This document shows, piece after piece, positions 27,243 to 34,500 of a stretch of 37,781 nt of DNA. The notes under the pieces are model-generated. The model searched no databases. It saw only the letters and a program-made list of their open reading frames with translations, and was not told the DNA's origin. Position 1 is the first letter of the stretch, and each line of letters begins with the position of its first letter. The position numbers and the translations under genes were made by a program. Origin of the DNA: Deltaproteobacteria bacterium. Lineage in GTDB: Bacteria; Desulfobacterota; Desulfuromonadia; Geobacterales; DSM-12255. Where the stretch lies: assembly GCA_021849045.1 (NCBI GenBank), contig JAJZTK010000021.1, positions 2,819-40,599 of the forward strand. The letters are read 5' to 3'.

Positions 27243-27326
27243 CCATTTCGTCAATCCTGAAATCCCTGGGAAAATTTCAGAACTGCGATCTTGGTCCCCA
27301 AGTTGCTCTGGGTTGCCTCTTTGGGA
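27243..27326 (-). promoter_or_regulatory. Degenerate second GEMM-like aptamer
   Basis: Minus strand: AAAGAGGCAACCC, a P2-like hairpin, GGGGACCAAGATCGCAG, then a long hairpin with TCCCAGGGATTTCAGGA. The layout matches the GEMM-Ia units in the plus-strand leaders, but the CACAAAGC core is changed to ACCAAGATCGC and the AGCCGGGT segment before GACG is missing. No poly-U terminator follows. It is probably a decayed riboswitch. Confidence 0.5.
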
Positions 27327-27348
27327 GGCGAGAGCTTTTCTTCTGATA

Positions 27349-27391
27349 CCTTATTGGGACTGCGGCGAAAAGTGGAGTGATTTGAATCACA
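27349..27391 (-). promoter_or_regulatory. CRP-like operator and -10 element
   Basis: Minus strand TGTGATTCAAATCACT at 27391-27376 (one mismatch from TGTGA-N6-TCACA), then 21 bases to ATAAGG at 27354-27349. It sits between the terminator of the upstream GEMM-Ib-like unit and the decayed aptamer, the same place as in the plus-strand leaders. The -10 match is the weakest of the four. Confidence 0.5.
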
Positions 27392-27443
27392 GAAAAAGAA
27401 AAAGCCGGGTCCGAAACCATTTTGGCATTTCGGCAACCCGGCT
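27391..27443 (-). terminator. Terminator overlapping the GEMM-Ib-like aptamer
   Basis: Minus strand AGCCGGG (27443-27437), part of the aptamer's 3' core, can pair with CCCGGCT (27409-27403), followed by a U-rich TTTTTCTTTTT tract. The aptamer fold and the terminator compete for the same strand, so ligand binding would favour read-through. Confidence 0.75.
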
Positions 27444-27509
27444 GTCTCGGTGAGACCCTTTAGGCTTTCCGCCCCATTCTCGCGAATGGTTTAGTATTAT
27501 CGTGTACCA
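27423..27509 (-). promoter_or_regulatory. GEMM-Ib-like (putative cGAMP) riboswitch aptamer
   Basis: Minus strand: TGGTA (P1), CGATAATACTAAACC, a hairpin capped by GCGA, GGGGCGGAAAGCC, the GGGTCTC/GAGAC hairpin, AGCCGGGTTGCCGAAATG and closing TGCCA. From memory it is close to the Geobacter metallireducens cGAMP-sensing GEMM-Ib aptamer, including the AATACTAAACC segment. Ligand is inferred, not shown. Confidence 0.82.
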
Positions 27510-27535
27510 GCTATTTCCAGCAAAGAACTTATCCG

Positions 27536-27564
27536 CTTATACCCCAATAAAATAATAAAGTCAA
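27536..27564 (-). promoter_or_regulatory. Sigma70-like promoter for the GEMM-Ib leader
   Basis: Minus strand TTGACT (27564-27559), a 17-base spacer, then TATAAG (27541-27536). Predicted start is about 20 bases before the aptamer. The two plus-strand GEMM-Ib leaders have the same TTGAC(A/T)-N17-TA(G/T)AA(A/G) arrangement. Confidence 0.7.
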
Positions 27565-27702
27565 TGTTCTCGTTAGATTTCGCAGGGAAAGCAGTTCGGT
27601 GCGTGACACTGATGACCGTCCGGCGGCAGCATGAAGGCAGTTCAGGCTTCGAGAGGGCAACTATTCGCGAGGCCCGTTGAAAGCTATACAACGTGCTTGA
27701 AA

Positions 27703-27768
27703 GTTTGCAAGACGCTGATATGATTATGAACACATATTTTGTAACAGTTCTCTAACGTTTGTAAGACG
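27703..27768. repeat. Direct repeat pair upstream of the PEP-CTERM gene
   Basis: GTTTGCAAGACG at 27703-27714 and GTTTGTAAGACG at 27757-27768, 54 bases apart, about 180-240 bases upstream of the PEP-CTERM start. Spacing of about five helical turns is compatible with an activator binding the same face. The rest of the 27565-27945 gap shows no other clear element apart from weak sigma54-like candidates. Confidence 0.45.
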
Positions 27769-27865
27769 TTTACCCTGTCAACTAATCCGATATTTTTGTC
27801 GGAATATTTTACGCGAACTTCGATGGTTTGACAGCACGGCGAGTTAAAACGCACGCTAAAATAAA

Positions 27866-27892
27866 TGGTTGATTTCTGGCATATGATATGTA
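27866..27892 (+). promoter_or_regulatory. Weak sigma54-like -24/-12 candidates
   Basis: Two overlapping patterns: TGG at 27866 with GC at 27879-27880 (GG-N10-GC), and CTGG at 27876 with GT at 27890-27891 (GG-N10-GT). Neither matches the full TGGCAC-N5-TTGCA consensus. PEP-CTERM genes in other bacteria can be sigma54-dependent through PrsR, which is why they are recorded; the match alone is poor. Confidence 0.2.
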
Positions 27893-27945
27893 TTGGGAAA
27901 TTGGCAATAACGACTTTTTGAACCAGCATGCAGAGGAGTCCATTT

Positions 27946-28542
27946 ATGAAAAAGCCAACGACCCTGATCGCCACTGCTGCATTGCTTTTGTTGACCACAG
28001 GCATTGCCAGGGCAATACTGATCGACATCAACAATTCGAGCGGCCATGTCATTTACGATGACGTAAATAACCAGTACTGGGCCTGGGACCTGACGGCATT
28101 TTCGAACCAGACCTATCAGCAACAATTGGCCACGATTCAAACCGATTACGACGACTCGGCCTATTTCGGCATTACCAACTGGCACCTGGCCAGTTTCGCA
28201 GAAATGGTGGGCCTGTTGGCCGGGCCGAATCAGGCTTATCTAAACCTGTTCAATCCCACCAAGCAGCAGGATACCCCAGTTCCAGTTTGGAGTGGTCGGT
28301 ATGATTTGGCCTTAAATCCCGGAATGCATTATGGTGGTGTTTATTACGTCCCGTTTCCCGGCTACAATGGTGTCAATGTGGAGAGGCTAGATTCGCTGTT
28401 CATCTCTGACAGCACTTCGCTTTCGACGTATGGTGCCTGGGTCACGGCCTCGGCACCGGTCCCTGAGCCTGCCACTTTGCTGCTGCTGGGAACCGGCATT
28501 GCGGGGATGGCAGGGATGCGCATTTTCAGGAGGAAAACGTAG
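27946..28542 (+). CDS. PEP-CTERM sorting-signal protein
   Basis: A 198-residue secreted protein with a signal peptide (MKKPTTLIATAALLLLTTG, cleavage near ARA) and a textbook PEP-CTERM tail: VPEPATLLLLG, a hydrophobic segment and the basic end RIFRRKT (residues about 172-198). The ATG at 27946 follows a GAGGAG site; an ATG 18 bases earlier is less likely. The middle part (DINNSSGHVIYDDVNNQYWAWDL) is not one I can assign to a named enzyme family. It is the only visible substrate for the exosortase encoded at 16108 and would be processed at the inner membrane and then exported or attached to the matrix. A strong terminator follows. Confidence 0.9.
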   Translation: MKKPTTLIATAALLLLTTGIARAILIDINNSSGHVIYDDVNNQYWAWDLTAFSNQTYQQQLATIQTDYDDSAYFGITNWHLASFAEMVGLLAGPNQAYLNLFNPTKQQDTPVPVWSGRYDLALNPGMHYGGVYYVPFPGYNGVNVERLDSLFISDSTSLSTYGAWVTASAPVPEPATLLLLGTGIAGMAGMRIFRRKT

Positions 28543-28570
28543 GTTGTTTCAGTTTGTCATCGACAAGGGA

Positions 28571-28600
28571 GGCAGGGCGATAATCGGCCCTGCCTTTTTT
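28571..28600 (+). terminator. Intrinsic terminator of the PEP-CTERM gene
   Basis: GGCAGGGC (28571-28578) and GCCCTGCC (28587-28594) form a perfect 8-bp stem with an 8-base loop, followed by TTTTTT. The T-run touches the stop codon of the opposing minus-strand gene. The reverse strand has no U-run after the stem. Confidence 0.92.
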
Positions 28601-29730
28601 CATCTCTCCGACGGTGCCCACATAACCATCCTCTTGCCCCCGATGTAGCGCCACCACGCAACAAGAATGGCTGCGTTGACCGTAACGAAATACAGGGGAA
28701 TCTTCAACACGGCATGGGATGGGGGCGACTTTGCCAACCACCCACCGACGGCGGTACCGTAAAAGGCAAGGTGCAAAAGCAGGAGCACCGAGTACCCGAC
28801 GGAATCCAGGCTTAACGCCGCATTAGCCGCCAAGGCGGCAAGCAGGAAGAGGGGCACCAGCCACCGGAGCAGCTTGTGGCAGAAATACTGGTAGGAAAAA
28901 AGGCCGTACCGTAAAGGATTAAGAAATTCGAGGTTGCGGAAAAAGACCGTCAACCCCCTGAGGACGGTACGTACTTTGCGATCAAATTCGCGTTTGCTGT
29001 CGGAGATGTCTTGGTAATAGCCGATGGTGTCGGAATCGCTTACACCCCGCAGTCCCAGCCTCATGCTGTTCAAGACCGTCCTGAAGTCACTCTGCATCTC
29101 CCCGGAGAAATCGCGACATACCTCCCTGCGCGCGGCAAAAAAAGACCCACTGAGGCCAACCAGCGAGTTCACCTGCGACTCCAGATCCCGCAGCCACATT
29201 TCGTACCTGACGTAAAACCCCTCGCCGCAGGGCTTCCCGTCGCGGCCGATGACCCGGTCGACGCTGCTCACGCACCCCACCGATGGATCGGCGAAGTTGG
29301 CGATGATCTCTTTGAGCCCATGGGGCTCGATGAAGGTGGCCACGTCGGAGAACACGATCACTTCGCCGGTGGCGTGGAGCACCGCGTCTTTTTGCGCACT
29401 CTCCTTGCCCCGGCGTTCCGGAAAGGCGAGAAGCTCGATGCCGTGGTGGGCATAACTCCGAACAACGTCGTTGGTGTTGTCGGTGGAGCCGTCGGAGGCA
29501 ACCAGCACCTGCAGTCTTTCCCGGGGGTAGTCTAGGACGATAGTGTTCTCGAGCTTGTCCCTGATCCTGCGTTCTTCGTTGCAGGCGGTTATGATCAGGG
29601 TTGCGGGCGGTTCGAAGGGGGCCTTTGTCACCGTTTTCCTCCTGAAGTAGCGAAGGAGGCGGAGGGTCAACGGATAACCGAAGTAGGCGTGGAAGACCAG
29701 AAAAAGGGATGCGGCGAAAATATATTCCAT
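28600..29730 (-). CDS. Membrane-bound family 2 glycosyltransferase
   Basis: A 376-residue processive-type GT2. One N-terminal hydrophobic segment (YIFAASLFLVFHAYFGYPL) precedes the catalytic domain with LIITACNEERRI, VASDGSTDNT, FSDVATF (metal motif in divergent form) and an acceptor region, and three to four C-terminal membrane segments follow. Start 29730 is chosen for the AGGAG site upstream; an ATG at 29751 overlapping the previous gene's stop is an alternative. It is translationally close-coupled to the GT4 gene upstream on the minus strand, forming a two-gene glycosyltransferase operon separate from the main cluster. Product sugar unknown. Confidence 0.87.
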   Translation of the reverse strand: MEYIFAASLFLVFHAYFGYPLTLRLLRYFRRKTVTKAPFEPPATLIITACNEERRIRDKLENTIVLDYPRERLQVLVASDGSTDNTNDVVRSYAHHGIELLAFPERRGKESAQKDAVLHATGEVIVFSDVATFIEPHGLKEIIANFADPSVGCVSSVDRVIGRDGKPCGEGFYVRYEMWLRDLESQVNSLVGLSGSFFAARREVCRDFSGEMQSDFRTVLNSMRLGLRGVSDSDTIGYYQDISDSKREFDRKVRTVLRGLTVFFRNLEFLNPLRYGLFSYQYFCHKLLRWLVPLFLLAALAANAALSLDSVGYSVLLLLHLAFYGTAVGGWLAKSPPSHAVLKIPLYFVTVNAAILVAWWRYIGGKRMVMWAPSER

Positions 29731-29743
29731 AAAAGCTCCTGTC

Positions 29744-30895
29744 TTATCCACTAAGGACTTGATTCGAAACCATTTTCCGGGTTTCCCGCAGGTAAAGCCG
29801 GTAATACCCCTCAGCCATCTTCTCCGCGGAAAAGCACCGTTCAGCCTTCTCTCTGGCGGCCCGCGCCATCCCCATCCGTTTTTCAGGGTTGTTCCTCAAA
29901 TACAGGCATTTTTCGGCAAAATCACTTGGCTCGCGGCTGCCGATCAGGAAGCCCTCCGCCCTGTCGTCGATGATCTCGACTATCCCCCCAACCGCGGGAG
30001 CGATCACGGGAAGCCCGTGGGCCAAAGCTTCGAGAATGGTCATGGGAATACCTTCGTGGACGGAGGTGTTAAGGTAGAGGTCAAGCCCACGATAGAAACT
30101 GCCCATATCGTCCTGGTGTCCTTTGAGGATAAAGCCTGCGCTGAGCCCATGGCTCTGGACGAGGGTCTGGAGGGCGGGCATGCCGGGGCCATTCCCCGCC
30201 AGTTCGAACCGGATGTCCTCTGGGCCGCCGGCGGCGACAGTTCGCGCGATCTCGACCATGAGCGGGTAATCCTTGACCGGGAAGAGGCGGCCCGATGAGC
30301 CGATCACGAATGGCCCGGCTTTTCCCCCGGAAGCAGAGGGGTAGGGGGGTAACTCTATGCCGTTGTGTATGACCTCGACCTTATCGTTCCGGAATCCGAA
30401 GCGGCCGATCAGGGCGTTGCGCATGTCCTGCGAGACGGCCACCGTGGTGAAAAAACGGGAAAGCGCCAGGAAGTTTGTCCGGGTTATGAGCCGCTGGGTG
30501 ATGCCCGGCTTCTTTTCGTGGAATTCGGGGAGCCCGTGCTGGGTGGAAACCAGCCTTATGCCGCGAGAGCATCCGGAGATCAGGAGTGCGAGGAGGTTTT
30601 CCTTGTAGCGGTGGGAGTGGATGATATCCGGGGTATTGCTGCCGATGAGCCTTCGCGTTTCTCGAAGTATCTCCCGAAAGGAATGCAGACTTTCATCAAT
30701 AACGTGGACGGCCAGGCCGCCGGCCCGCAATTCCCCCGCGAGCCTTCCTTCGTTGAGGAGAACGACGGAAAGATCCAGGTCGTCATACTCCTTCAGACGT
30801 CTGAGCAGGTTGCACGCCATGGTTTCGGCGCCGGCCCAGAGATCTCCGGAGATAAAGTGGATAACCTTGAGTCTTGAATGAATAGAGCTCTTCAC
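29744..30895 (-). CDS. Family 4 glycosyltransferase
   Basis: A 383-residue GT-B transferase. The N-terminal VIHFISGDLWAGAETMACN is the acceptor-domain signature, FVIGSSGRLFPVKDYPL starts the donor domain, and HEGIPMTILEALAHGLPVIAP is the E-x7-E region, followed by VGGIVEII. It is the first gene of the minus-strand GT pair. Upstream, on the minus strand, TTGAAA and TTAAAA about 17 bases apart in the AT-rich stretch around 30930-30960 may be its promoter. Confidence 0.92.
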   Translation of the reverse strand: MKSSIHSRLKVIHFISGDLWAGAETMACNLLRRLKEYDDLDLSVVLLNEGRLAGELRAGGLAVHVIDESLHSFREILRETRRLIGSNTPDIIHSHRYKENLLALLISGCSRGIRLVSTQHGLPEFHEKKPGITQRLITRTNFLALSRFFTTVAVSQDMRNALIGRFGFRNDKVEVIHNGIELPPYPSASGGKAGPFVIGSSGRLFPVKDYPLMVEIARTVAAGGPEDIRFELAGNGPGMPALQTLVQSHGLSAGFILKGHQDDMGSFYRGLDLYLNTSVHEGIPMTILEALAHGLPVIAPAVGGIVEIIDDRAEGFLIGSREPSDFAEKCLYLRNNPEKRMGMARAAREKAERCFSAEKMAEGYYRLYLRETRKMVSNQVLSG

Positions 30896-31030
30896 AGGTG
30901 TTTGCTCACTTTGGAATTCATTTGTAATTTTAAAAATATAACATATGAGCTTTCAAAGAAAAGGGACTCTTCCTACATGGTGTATCTGGAGTGACACGCG
31001 GCTGTTACCGATTGTGTGTGAAGGGTTGAT

Positions 31031-31049
31031 CTGTCTGGAATTCAGACAG
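31031..31049. repeat. Short perfect inverted repeat
   Basis: CTGTCTG (31031-31037), GAATT, CAGACAG (31043-31049), in the divergent gap between the minus-strand GT pair and the GEMM leader of the FN3/Ig protein, about 40 bases upstream of the -35 box at 31089. It could be a repressor or activator site. It is not repeated in the other GEMM leaders. Confidence 0.4.
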
Positions 31050-31088
31050 AAGTATGGTGTCGTTCGGTATACAGCATACATTTTTTTA

Positions 31089-31117
31089 TTGACTTAAGTA
31101 ATGATGTCGGGTAGAAG
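31089..31117 (+). promoter_or_regulatory. Sigma70-like promoter P1 of the tandem riboswitch leader
   Basis: TTGACT (31089-31094), 17-base spacer, TAGAAG (31112-31117). The predicted start near 31124 is about 40 bases before the first aptamer. Matches the promoters at 34774 and 27564 in spacing and sequence. Confidence 0.65.
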
Positions 31118-31163
31118 GTAGCGCGTGTTTTTGCTCTGAGCAAATTCAGCAATAAAAACAATT

Positions 31164-31248
31164 GGTATACGATAATACTCAACCATCCGTGAGGATGGGG
31201 CGGAAAGCCTACAGGGTCTCACTGAGACAGCCGGGTTGCCGAAATGCC
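31164..31248 (+). promoter_or_regulatory. GEMM-Ib-like (putative cGAMP) riboswitch aptamer
   Basis: GGTAT (P1 5'), CGATAATACTCAACC, a hairpin with GTGA loop, GGGGCGGAAAGCC, GGGTCTC/GAGAC hairpin, AGCCGGGTTGCCGAAATG and ATGCC closing P1. It differs from the minus-strand copy in the ACTCAACC segment (ACTAAACC there), at the junction near the ligand-contact position, so ligand preference deserves testing. Nearly identical to the copy at 34840. Confidence 0.82.
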
Positions 31249-31285
31249 CTGATTACCAGGTGTTGAGGCCCCGGCTTTCTTTATT
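31229..31285 (+). terminator. Terminator T1 overlapping the first aptamer
   Basis: AGCCGGG (31229-31235), which belongs to the aptamer core, can pair with CCCGGCT (31270-31276), followed by TTTCTTTATT. Alternative pairing with the aptamer suggests ligand-dependent antitermination (ON switch). Confidence 0.75.
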
Positions 31286-31307
31286 CCGGGATATGAAACA
31301 AGGTTCT

Positions 31308-31350
31308 AGTGATATGAATCACAGACTAAAGGAGCGTTTTAAGCGATAGG
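31308..31350 (+). promoter_or_regulatory. CRP-like operator and -10 element (P2)
   Basis: AGTGATATGAATCACA at 31308-31323 (one mismatch from the TGTGA-N6-TCACA dyad), then 21 bases to GATAGG at 31345-31350. A start near 31357 would place the dyad at -41.5 and lie 16 bases before the second aptamer. This would give the second riboswitch its own promoter, downstream of T1. Confidence 0.6.
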
Positions 31351-31372
31351 TACATCAAAAGAGAAAGCAGTG

Positions 31373-31468
31373 CTGTTTCCGAAGGGGTAAACCCAGGGTA
31401 ACCTGGGGGCACAAAGCTACGGGTCCTGATGCCTGGGAAATTGGGATAGCCGGGTTGGCGAGAAACAG
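31373..31468 (+). promoter_or_regulatory. GEMM-Ia (c-di-GMP-I-like) riboswitch aptamer
   Basis: P1 CTGTTTC (31373-31379) with GAAACAG (31462-31468) is fully paired. The core has GGGGTAAACCC, GGGGGCACAAAGCTA, CGGGTCCTGA and ATAGCCGGGTTGGCG. G precedes TAAACC at the Vc2 G20-equivalent, favouring c-di-GMP. P2 is CCCAGGG...CCTGGG. It directly overlaps the following terminator. Confidence 0.85.
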
Positions 31469-31516
31469 GTTCCTCCATTGGTCTGTTGTACGACGGAGGG
31501 CTGTTTCTTTTTTTTT
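31462..31516 (+). terminator. Terminator T2 sharing a strand with aptamer P1
   Basis: GAAACAG (31462-31468) plus CCTCC (31472-31476) pairs with GGAGG (31495-31499) plus CTGTTTC (31501-31507), then nine T residues (31508-31516). The GAAACAG strand is also the 3' side of P1, and the 3' terminator arm repeats the P1 5' sequence CTGTTTC exactly. Ligand-stabilised P1 would block the terminator. Confidence 0.9.
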
Positions 31517-31585
31517 GCTCGCGAAGCGTGTCGAAGCGATCAAAGAAAAAGGCAATCACAACCAAACATCCAAAGGAGCCAGTTT

Positions 31586-34500
31586 ATGAAACCCCGAATT
31601 TTCAAAACACTACTATTTACTTGGTTACTCGGTATTGCTAGTGTTTCTGTCAGCCATGCAAGAGACGTGACCTTGCAGTGGAATGCCAGTACGGACCCCT
31701 CCGTGGCAGGTTACAAAGTCTATTACAATGCCGACTCTGCAGTCACACCTTTCAAGGGGACAGGAGCGGTCCAAGGTCCGGCACCGGTAGATGCCAAGAA
31801 GGTGACAAGTGCCACCTTGAACGGACTTGACCCCAACCGGTCCTACTATTTTGCGGTTACCGCCTACAACGCCTCGGGAACGGAGAGCTCTTATTCCAAC
31901 GTCGCCAACGTCCTTGAAGCGGTCGCGCCCACGGTTTCGATCACATCTCCCGCCTCAAGTACCTCGGCAAGTGGAACGGTTTCGGTCACCGCCAGCGCCA
32001 CCGACAATGTCGGGGTGACGAAAGTAGAGTTCTATGTGAACGGTGCCCTCGCCGCCACCGACACGTCGACGCCGTACGTATATTCGTGGAACACCACTAC
32101 GCTCACATCCGGGGCATATACACTGATGACCAAGGCGTACGATGCGGCCGGCAACGTTGGGCAGTCGAGCAACGTATCCGTAACGGTCGTGAATGACAAA
32201 ACCGCACCCACGGTATCCCTGACGGCACCCGGCAGCGGCGCCACGGTGGGCGGAACGACGACCTTGACCGCCAGCGCCAGCGACAACGTCGGGGTGACCA
32301 AGGTCGAGTTTTACGTAAACGGAGCGCTATTGAGCGCGACAAACGTTGCCCCGTACAGCTACAGCTGGAATACGACTGCGCTAACAAACGGTGCTTACAC
32401 TCTGACTGCGAAGGCGTACGACAACGCCGGCAACGTGGGGCAATCCGCAAGTATACCGGTGACGGTCAACAATATCGTGGCGGATACCACCAAACCGACC
32501 GTTTCCGTGACCGCTCCGGCCAACAACGCCACCGTCAGCGGGACCGCGTCAATTTCCGCCAGCGCCAGCGACAACGTCGGGGTGACCAAGGTCGAGCTCT
32601 ACGTAAACGGCGCATTGCAAGCCACTGATACCGCATCCCCCTACACTTTCAGTTGGAACACGACAGCGGTTGCCAACGGCAGCTATACCCTGAGCGCCAA
32701 GGCCTACGATGCAGCCGGCAACGTCGGTCAGTCGGCCAATGCAAGCGTCACCGTCAACAATGCGACAACGCCGCCACCGTCGGGGAGCACCACTGCCATT
32801 TTCGGCAACAGCTTCGGCGCAACCAACCCCAACACGATCGAAGATACCTTCATCAACATCAACAGCGACATCAACGCGGCAAATACGGCCCTCAACACCT
32901 ACACCTGGCCGGCGAACACCCCGGCCAACGCGATCCTGATGAAGTGGGACCTCTCGGCCCTGCCGGCCAGCGCCCAGATCCAGAGCGCCACCCTCTACCT
33001 CTACCAGACGGGGAGCGGCGGCGACAGCTCGTACGCGATGCCGGTGTCCGAGGTGATCAACAAGACCCCGGTCATCTCTAAAACCACCGGCTATACCTAC
33101 GATGGGACCAACGCCTGGACGGCGAGCAGCATCCCCTACGGTGGCATCCCCCTGGCACAGTCCGACATCGCCGCCGCCGTCGATACCCCGCTTGTCGACG
33201 CGACCCTTGGGTACAAGAGCTGGAACGTGACGAACATCGTCAAGGGCTGGGTGGCGAACCCGGGGAACAACCGGGGTCTGCTGCTGGACTCCTCGAACAA
33301 GGCCACGGCGGACAGCTACCGTACCTTCGCCTCCAGCGAGGCCGCCGACACCAACCAGAGGCCGAAACTCGTGGTGACCTATACCCTGGCGCCGGCCTCT
33401 GACACCACGGCACCCACGGTTGCGATCACCGCTCCGGCCAACAGTGCAACGGTAAGCGGATCCCAGACCATTACCGCATCTGCCACCGACAACGTCGGGG
33501 TAGCCAAGGTGGAGTTCTACGTGAACGGGGCACTGAAAGCCACCGACACCGCCGCTCCCTATACCTTCAGCTGGAACACGACCAGCGTGGCAAACGGCGC
33601 CTACACCCTCACCGCCAAGGCGTACGACGCGGCGGGCAATGTGGGGCAATCCTCAATAGTCTCCGTCACGGTTAATAATGACACCACGCTACCTGTCGTC
33701 TTAATCACCTCGCCGGTGGCCAGCACCACGGTCAGCGGCACCTCTGCTGTCTCCGCTTACGCCAGCGATAATATCGGGGTAGCCAAGGTGGAGTTCTACG
33801 TAAACGGAACACTGCAGGCCACTAGCACCGCCTTACCCTACACTTTCAACTGGAATACGACGGCAGTGGCAAATGGTGCCTACACCCTCACTGCCAAGGC
33901 CTATGACGCAGCAGGGAACGTAGGGCAGTCGACAAATGTTTCGGTGACGGTGAACAATGTTGCGGCAGATACCACGAAACCGACCGTCTCTGTGACCGCT
34001 CCGGCCAGCAACGCCAAGGTCAGCGGGACCGCATCGGTCACCGTGAGCGCCAGCGACAACGTCGGGGTAGCCAAGGTGGAGTTCTACGTGAACGGGGCAC
34101 TGCAGGGAACCGACGCCGCCGCTCCCTATACCTTCAGCTGGAACACGACCGCGGTTGCCGACGGCGCCTACACCCTCACCGCCAAGGCCTATGACGCCGC
34201 TAACAATGTGGGGCAGTCGTCAGCAGTATCGGTCACGGTAAGCAACGCTACCATTCCCTCGACTGTTTCCCTCTGGTCCAGCTCCGTGGTTCCTGGGGTA
34301 GTGGACAGTGGGCCTGACAGCCCCGTGGAGCTGGGGGTCAAATTCCGCTCCGACGTAAGCGGCTATATTACCGGCATCCGCTTCTACAAGGCGAGCACCA
34401 ACACCGGTACCCATGTGGCCAACCTCTGGACGAGCACCGGCACCAAGCTGGCCACTGCTACCTTCACCAACGAGACTGCCTCCGGGTGGCAGCAGGTAAA

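Noticed and set aside
31478-31585. Extension of the FN3/Ig gene upstream to a TTG at 31478
   Set aside because: This stretch is terminator T2 and its T-run; the ATG at 31586 has an AAAGGAG site and a proper signal peptide.
32549-33649. A 366-residue minus-strand open frame opposite the Ig/DNRLRE gene
   Set aside because: Its sequence is the mirror of the repetitive Ig-domain coding strand and is low-complexity; the plus-strand gene explains the region.
31935-34240. Possible CRISPR or tandem DNA array
   Set aside because: The periodic repeats are in frame, about 275 bases long and encode Ig-like domains; there are no short repeats with unique spacers.
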